In this document: in pieces, positions 7,760 to 14,830 of the stretch | How positions within the stretch are numbered: position 1 is the first letter of the stretch | Layout of the letters: every line of letters begins with the position of its first letter | Assembly (NCBI GenBank): GCA_902795845.1 | Contig: CADBMU010000080.1 | Span: 1 to 19,591 of the forward strand | From: an uncultured Erysipelotrichaceae bacterium | GTDB taxonomy: Bacteria; Bacillota_I; Bacilli_A; RF39; UBA660 | Length of the DNA stretch: 19,591 bases | Reading direction: 5' to 3' | The notes under the pieces: generated by a model | Told to the model about the DNA's origin: nothing | What the model saw: only the letters and a program-made list of their open reading frames with translations | The model's database searches: none | Translations under genes and position numbers: made by a program

Positions 7760-8764
7760 ATGAATGATAAAAAAAATTTATATAAAAAGAATGGTAATAT
7801 TTTGTATATATTAAATACATTAAAAAAATATACAGATGTAAATCATTTATTAACTATTAATGAAATAAAACTTAAAATTAAAAAAGATTATGAAGTAGAT
7901 ATAGATCCTAGAACTATTCGTAGAAATATTAACTTATTAATTGAAGTTTTTAATTATGATATAGAAACATATCAAGATAATCACAGAGGATACAGGATAA
8001 TAAGAGATGCATTTTTTGAATTTGAATTAGGTGAGTTAGAAACAATAATTCAAACATTTGCATATTCTAGTTTTGTTTCAAAAGAAATAACTGATTCAGT
8101 TATTAACAAATGCTTAAGTATGATGAGTATTTATGAACAAGAAAATTACAAAAATTATCAAGCTGCTATCAAAAATATCAAAAGTGATAATAAAGAAATA
8201 ATAAATAACATTGAGATTATAAATGAAGCAATAAAAAATAATAAAAAAATAACTTTTGAATATTATAAATACTTTTTTAATGAGAATAATCAATTAACTA
8301 CTGAAAAAATAATACCAAAGATTCCTTATAAATTAAGTCCTTATAAAATATTTTATGGATTACAAAAATTGTATTTAATTTGTTTGAAAGATGGAATGAA
8401 GGAATTATTAATTTATAGATTAGATAAAATAAAAAATATAAAAATTTTAAAAGAAAAAAGAAATGAAAAGTATTCAGAGCAAGAAATTGATTATTATATA
8501 AAAAATAATGTAGCAATGTTTACTGGAGAGCAAGAAAAAGTCGAAATTGAATGTAATATTATTTTACTTGATAATGTTATAGAAACTTTTGGTAAAGATA
8601 TTAAAATAAAGAAAATTAATGAAGAAACTTTTTATGCATCATTTTACACTGTATTATCTGGTTTTAAATACTGGTGTTTAAGAAATATAGAAAATGTTAA
8701 AATCTTGAGTCCTTTAAAATTAAAAAAAGAAATAACTAAAGTAATAAAGGAGAATATAAAGTGA
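7760..8764 (+). CDS. WYL-domain transcriptional regulator with N-terminal HTH
   Basis: This 334-residue protein has an N-terminal winged helix of the HTH_11 type (about 12-70, including DPRTIRRNINLL), a helical linker, a WYL ligand-binding domain (about 150-235) and a C-terminal WCX-type extension (about 258-330). The WYL fold shows as AIKNNKKITFEYYKY, YKLSPYKIFYGLQKLYLIC and IYRLDKIKNIKIL. The signature W is replaced, reading LYL (204-206). WYL proteins sense nucleotides or nucleic acids in several characterised cases (DriD, BrxR, CapW), and many control phage-defence genes; that is family knowledge. Its stop codon overlaps the next gene (GTGA). It probably binds the 16-bp repeats that flank the cassette, but this is inferred from position. 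Confidence 0.88.
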   Translation: MNDKKNLYKKNGNILYILNTLKKYTDVNHLLTINEIKLKIKKDYEVDIDPRTIRRNINLLIEVFNYDIETYQDNHRGYRIIRDAFFEFELGELETIIQTFAYSSFVSKEITDSVINKCLSMMSIYEQENYKNYQAAIKNIKSDNKEIINNIEIINEAIKNNKKITFEYYKYFFNENNQLTTEKIIPKIPYKLSPYKIFYGLQKLYLICLKDGMKELLIYRLDKIKNIKILKEKRNEKYSEQEIDYYIKNNVAMFTGEQEKVEIECNIILLDNVIETFGKDIKIKKINEETFYASFYTVLSGFKYWCLRNIENVKILSPLKLKKEITKVIKENIK

Positions 8765-9507
8765 TTGATGTTAAATATTGTTATATGAAAGATGTATATA
8801 AAAAAGAAATTAGTAATATCAAAGAGGCAAAGTTTACCAATGACATTGATTTTCATAAAAGAAAAGTAAATGATTTAGAATATAGAGACCCAGATAGTTG
8901 TTCTAAAAAATTAGTTTCTGATATTATAGAATTGTATTTTCCAAATGAAATATTAAAAAGAAATAATGAAATAATTTATTTAAAAAATAAATTAGCATTA
9001 TCAACAGATTATTTAGGGCCATCAGCAACTACAGCAAAAAGAGTTGGAATAACTGATGATTTTGTCTGGAATGCTATTTTAGAGTGTAGAACTATTGGTG
9101 GACATATAGTATGGCCAAGAATGAATGATGGAATAAATCTAAACAAAGCTAAATCAGGTTTTAAGGGCAATGGGATATCTGATAGAGCTGATATTGCTTT
9201 TTATGAAATAAAAAATTATTTAGAAAATAATTTAGATAAAAAAACTTATAACATTGATTTAAAAAAATGCCTTAATAATGAAGAAAATAAAAAATTTTTT
9301 GCAATGTTTAATAAATCATTTAAAGATTTTTGTGATTATTTTGATCTAGTTGACTCTTTTGTTGATAAAAATTATGATATTATTTGGTTTGCTGATCCAG
9401 AATTAAAAACATTAACAAAAAATGAAGTGATAAATTATTTTAATAATAATATAAATGCTATAAAAAAGAGAAATGAAAAAATAAAACAAAAATTAATGGA
9501 AGACTAA
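8761..9507 (+). CDS. DUF6994-like protein, third gene of the WYL operon
   Basis: The GTG start at 8761 overlaps the WYL stop (GTGA) and has AAAGGAG (8747-8753) upstream, so it is translationally coupled to the regulator. The 248-residue product is soluble and has no signal peptide. A conserved-looking core reads ECRTIGGHIVWPR (108-120), then NLNKAKSGF and ISDRADIAFYEIKNYL (139-154), then FKDFCDYFDLVDSFVDKNYDIIWF (187-210). This order resembles DUF6994-family proteins of Bacillota and Actinomycetota, which I recall only from general features, so the assignment is tentative. The function is unknown. The C-terminus (about 219-248) is charged and probably helical. A terminator follows directly. 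Confidence 0.75.
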   Translation: MIDVKYCYMKDVYKKEISNIKEAKFTNDIDFHKRKVNDLEYRDPDSCSKKLVSDIIELYFPNEILKRNNEIIYLKNKLALSTDYLGPSATTAKRVGITDDFVWNAILECRTIGGHIVWPRMNDGINLNKAKSGFKGNGISDRADIAFYEIKNYLENNLDKKTYNIDLKKCLNNEENKKFFAMFNKSFKDFCDYFDLVDSFVDKNYDIIWFADPELKTLTKNEVINYFNNNINAIKKRNEKIKQKLMED

Positions 9508-9523
9508 ATTAGGTCTTTTTTTT
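9500..9523 (+). terminator. Intrinsic terminator of the WYL operon
   Basis: AAGAC (9500-9504) pairs with GTCTT (9513-9517), extended by a T-G pair, and leads into a run of eight T. The stop TAA (9505-9507) lies in the loop. Confidence 0.7.
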
Positions 9524-9542
9524 CTAAAAAATATATTAATGT

Positions 9543-9558
9543 AACATTATGTGACCAT
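9543..9558 (+). promoter_or_regulatory. 16-bp repeat copy 2, upstream of the 9615 gene
   Basis: This is identical to 6898-6913 (AACATTATGTGACCAT) and also ends 57 nt before an ATG. Here its left end is part of a perfect palindrome, TAATGTAACATTA (9538-9550). The promoter behind it has only a poor -35 and a TATGAT (9582-9587) -10, which would suit a gene needing an activator. Confidence 0.65.
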
Positions 9559-9614
9559 AGGTGTTTTAAATTTTTAAAATTTATGATAGTAATATATAAG
9601 AAAGGAAGGATAAA

Positions 9615-9995
9615 ATGTTTAACAAAAGATTAGAAAAATTTGCTATTGAATTATTAAAATATTTATATAAAACTAAAGATTATGATGATGAAAGACTTTC
9701 AATAGATGTATTTGTATTTTGTAATAATAAAAAATATTATGTTGATTATAATGAAGAAAATTTAGAAAAATTTCCTCTTCGTATTGAAGAAAATGTAGAT
9801 GTTAGTGAATACTTAGAATTTTATGAAAAAGATTCCTTAAATGTAATAATGGAAGGTAGGTTGCAAGAATATTTATATTATAAAGATGTTAAAGATAGTG
9901 ATAAAGTAATAAAAAAAGTAATTCAAATATTCAAAAAATATGGTTATTATTATGATTTTGGTACTTCTATAACTCTCATGGCTAAAAAAATATAA
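9615..9995 (+). CDS. Small acidic protein of unknown function, possible member of the WYL regulon
   Basis: I do not recognise this 126-residue soluble protein. It is rich in Tyr, Lys, Asp and Glu and opens with a helix-like stretch (MFNKRLEKFAIELLKYLYK). A beta-rich middle (VFVFCNNKKYYVDY) follows, and it ends FGTSITLMAKKI. No signal peptide or membrane segment is visible. AAAGGAAGGA (9601-9610) precedes ATG 9615. The gene lies outside the terminator of the WYL operon but carries the same 16-bp repeat at the same distance from its start, suggesting joint control with the operon. spoVS follows about 80 nt later without a clear terminator between them. Confidence 0.7.
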   Translation: MFNKRLEKFAIELLKYLYKTKDYDDERLSIDVFVFCNNKKYYVDYNEENLEKFPLRIEENVDVSEYLEFYEKDSLNVIMEGRLQEYLYYKDVKDSDKVIKKVIQIFKKYGYYYDFGTSITLMAKKI

Positions 9996-10074
9996 TTGAG
10001 TATAAATTCTTTTTTATTAATATTTATATTTTAAATTCATATATTTTATTGTAGAAAGGAATTTAATAAAATAT

Positions 10075-10335
10075 ATGGAAATATTAAAAGTATCGAGTAA
10101 GTCAAATCCTAGTAAGGTAGCAGGAGCAATTGCTAATCTTTACCGTGAAAATAAAATTGTTGAAATTCAAACTATAGGAGCTGGTTCTTTAAATCAAGCT
10201 ATAAAAGCAATAGCGATAGCAAGAGGATTTGTTGCTCCATCTGGAGATAACTTAATAGTTATTCCAGCATTTAATGATATCTCTATAAATGGAGAACAAA
10301 AAACAGCGATAAAATTAATTGTAGAGGCTAAATAG
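10075..10335 (+). CDS. spoVS: Stage V sporulation protein S
   Basis: SpoVS is a small Alba-like protein; in Bacillus subtilis it affects septation and stage V of sporulation and probably acts by binding nucleic acid. The 86-residue product has the family's length and nearly invariant core: VSSKSNPSKVAGAIANLYRE (6-25), QTIGAGSLNQAIKAIAIARG (33-52), and VAPSGDNLIVIPAF followed by TAIKLIVEAK at the C-terminus. AAAGGA (10055-10060) lies 14 nt before the ATG, a somewhat long spacing. A terminator overlaps the stop codon, so spoVS is separated from the adhesin gene after it. SpoVS also occurs in some non-sporulating lineages, so it suggests sporulation without proving it. Confidence 0.95.
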   Translation: MEILKVSSKSNPSKVAGAIANLYRENKIVEIQTIGAGSLNQAIKAIAIARGFVAPSGDNLIVIPAFNDISINGEQKTAIKLIVEAK

Positions 10336-10345
10336 TCTCTTTTTT
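10323..10345 (+). terminator. Intrinsic terminator of spoVS
   Basis: AGAGGCT (10323-10329) pairs with AGTCTCT (10334-10340), including one G-U pair, with an AAAT loop and six T after it. The stop TAG (10333-10335) is inside the hairpin. Confidence 0.85.
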
Positions 10346-10353
10346 ATTGAAAC

Positions 10354-10405
10354 ATTTGTCACTATTTGTCGAAAGCCTTGAAAACTAAAAAAAACTAATT
10401 ATAAT
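10354..10405 (+). promoter_or_regulatory. Promoter of the surface protein gene with tandem Spo0A-type boxes
   Basis: The promoter is -35 TTGAAA (10378-10383), 16-nt spacer, -10 TATAAT (10400-10405). Directly upstream is TTTGTCGAA (10365-10373), an exact match to the Spo0A box TTTGTCRAA. A second ATTTGTC (10354-10360) lies exactly 10 bp before the matching ATTTGTC (10364-10370). Placement just before the -35 would suit activation by Spo0A. Confidence 0.6.
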
Positions 10406-10435
10406 AACGTCCTTGTAGTAAAGAAAGGAGAAGAT

Positions 10436-12397
10436 ATGTTAAAAAAAATTAGTTGTTTTTTAGTTTTCATTATTTTATTTTATGTCAGTAACGTAAATGC
10501 CCAAGTTTATTATGATAAGATAAATGAGCATGGTATGTGGATTAGTAATGAGTTTGTAAATAAAAGTAAAGATGGTAAAACAAAGTATCAACAAATGACT
10601 TTAATAGTAAGAAAAAGTGATAATAGATTTTTATATTGTATTGAACCAGGAAAATCTATTGATGAAAATAAATTAGTAACGGGTTATGATACTGATTTAG
10701 AACTTCATGCTAATTTAACATCACTTCAAAGAGATAGAATTCAACTGCTTGCATATTATGGTTATGGGTATAAAAATCATACAGATATCAAATGGTATGT
10801 TATAACTCAGTTTATGATATGGCAAACTAACAATCTTGGCTATGACATTTATTTTACAGATAAATTAAATGGTAATAGAATTGACAAATATGTTGATGAA
10901 ATGAAAGAACTGGATAGCTTAGTTAATTCACATTATACAATTCCTAAATTTGAAAATAGTAAATTAAAAGCATTTGTAAATTTAGAAGAAGAATTTACTG
11001 AAAAAAATAATGTACTAGAGGAATATGAAATAAGTTCGAGTTCTAATGTAAATGCTTATAAAGATAATAATAAAATTAAATTAACTTTAAAAGATTTTAA
11101 TGATGGATATTTACTATTTAAAAAAGAGAAAAAAAGATTTAATAATAAATGTGTTGTTTATATCGATGATAATAATCAAAATTTATTTTTACCGGGTGAC
11201 TTGAGTGATGTTACTGATAGAATCAATATAACGCCTCTTTATGGAAGTGTAAAACTTCAAAAATTAGATAGTAATACTAAAGATAACAATCCAAAACATG
11301 AAGGAAGCCTAGAAAACGCTAGATATGGCTTATATGATAATAATAATTCTTTATTAGAAGAAAAAATTACTGATAAGAATGGAAAAATAAATTTTTCAAC
11401 TAAACTTTTACAAGGAAGATATTACATAAAAGAACTTGAACCAAGTCATGGATATCAACTTGATGAAACAAAGTATTATTTTGATATTGATAAAAACAAT
11501 TATGAATTAAATGTAACTGCCTATGAAGAAGTAATTTCAGAAAATTTTGAAATAATTAAAACCTTAGAAAATTCTAAAACCGGTATATTAGAATATGAAA
11601 AGGGTATAAAATTTGGTATTTTTGATTTAAATAATAATTTGATTTTAGAATGTACTACTGATGATCATGGAACAATAAAATTTAAATTAGACTATGGTAA
11701 TTATATTTTAAGACAATTAACTTCTTATAAACAATATGAGAAATTAGAAGATTTTAAAATAGAAGTTAAAGAAAATGGCAAAAATAATAAATTTGTTTTC
11801 CAAGATAAAAAAATAAAATATAAAGTTAAATTGACTGTTTATGAAAAAAATACTTTATCTAAAATAGAAAATATTGAATTTGAATTATTAGATAAAAATG
11901 ATAAAAAAATATGTGAGAAAAATAAATGCCAATATCTAACAAATAAAAATGGTGAAATTAACTTTAAAAATTATTTTGATTATGGAGATTACCTTATTAA
12001 ATTAATATATGACGATGAATTTATATATATTTTTGACAGTGATAAAATTAAATTAAAATTAGATGAAAATACTAAATATAAAGATATGGGTGATTATAGA
12101 CTGGTTGAATTAGAATATTACTTAGAATTAAAAAATAAAGAACCAGTTGTTGATGATGAAAATAAAAATAATAATACAACTAATGATGAAAATACTAACC
12201 AAGATAAAACAGAAAATAATTCTTTTTTAGATTATAGTGAAATAGAGAAGACAAATGTTGAAAAAGATCCTGGTAATAATGAATTAATTGTTGATGTTCC
12301 AAATACACTATTAAATCAATTTGACATCTTTATATTAATTGGTATAAGTTTAATTTATCCCATAAAAAAATACTTAGTTAAAAAAGTATTTATTTAA
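10436..12397 (+). CDS. Thioester-domain surface protein with SpaA/Cna-B-like repeats and VPNT-type anchor
   Basis: This is a 653-residue secreted, wall- or membrane-anchored adhesin-like protein. The signal peptide is about residues 1-22 (cleavage near NVNA). An N-terminal thioester domain follows, with Cys68 in FLYCIEPG and Gln125 in TQFMIW; in this family the two form an internal thioester that can bond covalently to host molecules. Three SpaA/Cna-B-like domains come next (about 268-366, 368-460 and 461-565). The first keeps the isopeptide-type Lys (VKLQKLD) and Glu (YIKELEPSHGY). The second and third read LRQL and LIKL at the Glu position and probably lack the bond. An Asn/Asp/Glu-rich spacer (570-600) leads to VDVPNTLLN (619-627), a membrane helix (about 629-643) and a Lys-rich tail. 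AAAGGAG before ATG 10436 sets the start. No sortase is nearby. Confidence 0.85.
   Translation: MLKKISCFLVFIILFYVSNVNAQVYYDKINEHGMWISNEFVNKSKDGKTKYQQMTLIVRKSDNRFLYCIEPGKSIDENKLVTGYDTDLELHANLTSLQRDRIQLLAYYGYGYKNHTDIKWYVITQFMIWQTNNLGYDIYFTDKLNGNRIDKYVDEMKELDSLVNSHYTIPKFENSKLKAFVNLEEEFTEKNNVLEEYEISSSSNVNAYKDNNKIKLTLKDFNDGYLLFKKEKKRFNNKCVVYIDDNNQNLFLPGDLSDVTDRINITPLYGSVKLQKLDSNTKDNNPKHEGSLENARYGLYDNNNSLLEEKITDKNGKINFSTKLLQGRYYIKELEPSHGYQLDETKYYFDIDKNNYELNVTAYEEVISENFEIIKTLENSKTGILEYEKGIKFGIFDLNNNLILECTTDDHGTIKFKLDYGNYILRQLTSYKQYEKLEDFKIEVKENGKNNKFVFQDKKIKYKVKLTVYEKNTLSKIENIEFELLDKNDKKICEKNKCQYLTNKNGEINFKNYFDYGDYLIKLIYDDEFIYIFDSDKIKLKLDENTKYKDMGDYRLVELEYYLELKNKEPVVDDENKNNNTTNDENTNQDKTENNSFLDYSEIEKTNVEKDPGNNELIVDVPNTLLNQFDIFILIGISLIYPIKKYLVKKVFI
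12364..12391 (-). terminator. Hairpin shared by the convergent adhesin and tail-anchored protein genes
   Basis: AAATACTT (12368-12375) and AAGTATTT (12384-12391) form a perfect 8-bp stem. On the minus strand it is followed by seven T (12364-12370), so it can terminate the minus-strand gene. On the plus strand the following sequence is only mildly T-rich. The two genes' stop codons overlap in this region. Confidence 0.65.
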
Positions 12398-13292
12398 GTA
12401 TTAAAAATAAAGCTAAAACAAATCCACTTAGAAGTACTGATGAAATTATTAAAAATAATGAACTAAAACCGAATGAGGAAGCTCTACTAGATAGCGCTTC
12501 TTTTTCTTCTGCATTTCTTTGAATTTCTTGTAAATCTTTAATATTTTTATCATATTGACCTAATACATAAGCTTCATTAGAATTTAATTTTTCTTTATTT
12601 GATAAATTATTCATTTCATATTTATAAATATTTAATAAGCTTAAAGCGGTTGCACATAAATATTCTTCATTACATAATAATTTAAACATAAAACTTGAAA
12701 TAGAGTTTAAATAATTATATTCCTTTAAAGAATATCCTTCTTTTTTATGAAGTAATTCTAAATATTTTGGAATATTTTCACTTTCTGTTTTCTCTTTCTT
12801 TTTCTCTATAATTAAATTTTGATTTTTTAAATCTTCATAAAATATATTAAATGGTACGTAATAATTAAATTTTACTAACAATTCATTGTAAATTATTAAA
12901 GCTCGGTTAAAAATAGGGCAGTTTAATTGATGAATTTCTTTATTAGTAATTACTGTTAAGTAGCCATTAGGTGATAACTTAATATTTATTATATATTCAT
13001 TTAAATCTTTTTTCTTTTCAGTTGGAGTTTTAACTTCCTTATCATTTAAAATTTTATCAGCTGTAACATGTAATTTTAATATAGTTAAAAATTCTTTTTT
13101 TGATATAGAATATTTATTATTATTAAAATAATTATTTGTTAATAAATCTGCTACTAAAAAATTTCCTAAGTTAATATTTTCACTGGATGTAATAATAGTA
13201 TTATTTTCAAATTTTAAGTCACTTAAATTAGGATTTAAAGAAACCCAGTCATTAATATAAATTTCATTTGCTTTAGAAATTTCTTCATTCAT
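12390..13292 (-). CDS. C-terminally membrane-anchored protein of unknown function
   Basis: This 300-residue protein has no signal peptide, a long charged N-terminal part and a single hydrophobic segment at the end (about 275-298), so it is a tail-anchored protein facing the cytoplasm. I do not recognise the soluble part. It contains a beta-rich region (EYIINIKLSPNGYLTVIT, about 99-116) and a helical region with Cys207 and Cys213. A likely coiled segment precedes the anchor (YDKNIKDLQEIQRNAEEKEALSS, 247-269). The start at 13290-13292 is supported by AGGTG (minus, 13301-13305). It has its own extended -10 promoter and is divergent from sufB and convergent with the adhesin, whose stop codon it overlaps by 8 bp. 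Confidence 0.75.
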   Translation of the reverse strand: MNEEISKANEIYINDWVSLNPNLSDLKFENNTIITSSENINLGNFLVADLLTNNYFNNNKYSISKKEFLTILKLHVTADKILNDKEVKTPTEKKKDLNEYIINIKLSPNGYLTVITNKEIHQLNCPIFNRALIIYNELLVKFNYYVPFNIFYEDLKNQNLIIEKKKEKTESENIPKYLELLHKKEGYSLKEYNYLNSISSFMFKLLCNEEYLCATALSLLNIYKYEMNNLSNKEKLNSNEAYVLGQYDKNIKDLQEIQRNAEEKEALSSRASSFGFSSLFLIISSVLLSGFVLALFLILK

Positions 13293-13318
13293 CTTACATT
13301 CACCTATTCTTATAATAA

Positions 13319-13327
13319 AGTATAGCA
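13319..13327 (-). promoter_or_regulatory. Extended -10 promoter of the tail-anchored protein gene
   Basis: The minus strand reads TGCTATACT, an extended -10. It mirrors the TGCTATAAT of sufB about 40 bp away in the divergent direction. Confidence 0.6.
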
Positions 13328-13362
13328 AAAATATTTATTTTTTTCAATTATTAATAAAATCG

Positions 13363-13371
13363 TGCTATAAT
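13363..13371 (+). promoter_or_regulatory. Extended -10 promoter of sufB, giving a leaderless or near-leaderless mRNA
   Basis: TGCTATAAT is a strong extended -10. Initiation about 7 nt downstream falls at 13378, the first base of an in-frame GTG, with ATG only 9 nt later. No Shine-Dalgarno sequence lies between. Confidence 0.65.
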
Positions 13372-13377
13372 AACTTT

Positions 13378-14682
13378 GTGATTATTATGAAAGAAAAGTT
13401 AACAGAAGATTTTATTATAAATTTATCTAAAAAAAAGAATGAGCCAGAATGGATGTTAGAATTTAGATTAAAAAGTTTTAAAAAATTTGAAGAGCTTGAA
13501 AATCCTAATTTTGGCCCAGAATTAAACATTGATTATGATAATTTTTTATACTATAAAAATGTTTCAAATGGAAGTAAAAAAGATTGGAATGAAGTATCTG
13601 ATAATATAAAAAATACTTTTTGTAATCTTGGAGTTGTCGAAGCAGAAGAAAAATATTTGGATGGTGTTACTAATCAATTAGAAAGTGAAGTAGTATATCA
13701 TCATAATAAGACTGATAAAGATATTATATTTATGAGTACTGATGATGCTTTAAAAAAATATCCTGATTTATTTAAAGAATATTTTAATAGTTTAGTTAAA
13801 TATGATGAAAATAAATTTACTGCTTTAAATGGTGCTGTATGGAGTGGGGGAAGTTTTATTTATATTCCGCCATATACAAAATTAGATAGGCCTTTACAAA
13901 GTTATTTTAGAATTGAAACTGAAGGATTAGGTCAATTTGAAAGAACAATTATTATAGTTGATGAACATGCAGAATTATCTTATATAGAAGGATGTACAGC
14001 TAGAAGTTATGCAAGTAATTCTCTTCATGCGGGTGTTGTAGAAATATTTGTTAAAGAAGGAGCAACTTGTAAATATAATACAATTCAAAATTGGTCAAAT
14101 GAAGTTTATAATTTAGTTACTAAAAGAGCTATTGTTGAAAAAAATGGAATGATGCAATGGGTAGATGGTAATATTGGAAGTGGTATAACAATGAAATACC
14201 CATCATGTATTTTAAAAGGCGATAATTCCGTTGGAAATTCTATAAGTATAGCATATGCTAAAAAAGATCAAATATTAGATGCTGGAGCCAAAATGATTCA
14301 TTTAGGCAAAAATACAAAAAGTAATATTGTAAGTAAATCAATAGCAAGTAATGGAGGTATTAGTAATTACCGTGGTACTACTAAAATATGTAAAAATGCT
14401 ATAAATAGTACTGCTACAGTAAAATGTGATACAATCTTACTTGATGGGATTTCTAAAAGTGATACAATACCACAAAATATTTTAGAAAATAATTCTTCAA
14501 CTTTAGAACATGAAGCAACTATTTCAAAGATAAGTGCTGAAAAATTATTCTATTTAGAAAGTAAAGGATTAAATGAGGATGAAGCAAAAGAAATGCTTGT
14601 TATGGGATTTGTAGATGACTTTAAAAAAGAATTACCTATGGAATATGCTGTTGAATTAAATAGATTATTAAAAGAGATTTAA
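13378..14682 (+). CDS. sufB: Fe-S cluster assembly scaffold protein SufB
   Basis: SufB, normally in a SufBC2D complex, is the scaffold on which Fe-S clusters are built in the cytoplasm. The 434-residue frame from GTG 13378 (431 from ATG 13387) shows the family blocks EPEWMLEFRLKSF (22-34), NGAVWSGGSFIYIP, YIEGCTA and GISNYRG, then the C-terminal EHEATISKI and LEDEAKEML-like LNEDEAKEML. Cys350 aligns with E. coli Cys405, and His378 and Glu379 with His433 and Glu434, at the same spacing, so the assembly site is intact. It is somewhat shorter than the usual 465 or so residues. In Bacillota sufB normally ends a sufCDSUB operon; here it stands alone behind its own promoter. There is no ribosome binding site, so the choice between GTG 13378 and ATG 13387 is open. 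Confidence 0.95.
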   Translation: MIIMKEKLTEDFIINLSKKKNEPEWMLEFRLKSFKKFEELENPNFGPELNIDYDNFLYYKNVSNGSKKDWNEVSDNIKNTFCNLGVVEAEEKYLDGVTNQLESEVVYHHNKTDKDIIFMSTDDALKKYPDLFKEYFNSLVKYDENKFTALNGAVWSGGSFIYIPPYTKLDRPLQSYFRIETEGLGQFERTIIIVDEHAELSYIEGCTARSYASNSLHAGVVEIFVKEGATCKYNTIQNWSNEVYNLVTKRAIVEKNGMMQWVDGNIGSGITMKYPSCILKGDNSVGNSISIAYAKKDQILDAGAKMIHLGKNTKSNIVSKSIASNGGISNYRGTTKICKNAINSTATVKCDTILLDGISKSDTIPQNILENNSSTLEHEATISKISAEKLFYLESKGLNEDEAKEMLVMGFVDDFKKELPMEYAVELNRLLKEI

Positions 14683-14686
14683 AAAA

Positions 14687-14770
14687 ATGAAAAAAATTGC
14701 AATTTTACAGATTTTAAAAATTTGTAAAAATAATGATGCAGATTTTGAAAATCTGCTAAGAAGAAATTAA
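14687..14770 (+). CDS. Possible 27-residue ORF overlapping a palindromic region
   Basis: An ATG 4 nt after the sufB stop opens a 27-codon frame (begins MKKIAILQILKIC, ends ENLLRRN). Only a weak AAAGAGA lies upstream. The frame contains both palindromes described separately, so its coding look may be accidental. I would not call it a gene without expression evidence. Confidence 0.2.
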   Translation: MKKIAILQILKICKNNDADFENLLRRN

Positions 14771-14778
14771 AAATCTGT
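14707..14778. repeat. Two 19-bp palindromes plus a third half-site between sufB and ssb
   Basis: GCAGATTTTGAAAATCTGC (14738-14756) is a perfect palindrome. ACAGATTTTAAAAATTTGT (14707-14725) is the same palindrome with one mismatch. Their centres are 31 bp apart. A third half-site, AAAATCTGT (14770-14778), can also pair perfectly with ACAGATTTT (14707-14715). The array could be a protein-binding site or an RNA with alternative hairpins. Confidence 0.6.
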
Positions 14779-14802
14779 CTTAAAAATAAGGTAAGAAATT
14801 GA

Positions 14803-14830
14803 AAATTGGTGTTTTGACATCAATTTTTTT
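14803..14830 (+). terminator. Intrinsic terminator of sufB overlapping the ssb -35
   Basis: AAATTGGTGT (14803-14812) pairs with ACATCAATTT (14817-14826), including one G-U pair, with a TTTG loop and a run of seven T (14824-14830). Confidence 0.8.

Noticed and set aside
6898..9558. A mobile element with 16-bp terminal direct repeats
   Set aside because: There is no integrase, transposase or inverted repeat between the copies; equal spacing to two start codons fits regulatory sites better, though insertion is not excluded.
13634..13641. TTGTCGAA, a Spo0A-box core
   Set aside because: It lies within the sufB coding sequence, encodes conserved-frame residues and has no promoter next to it, so chance is likely.
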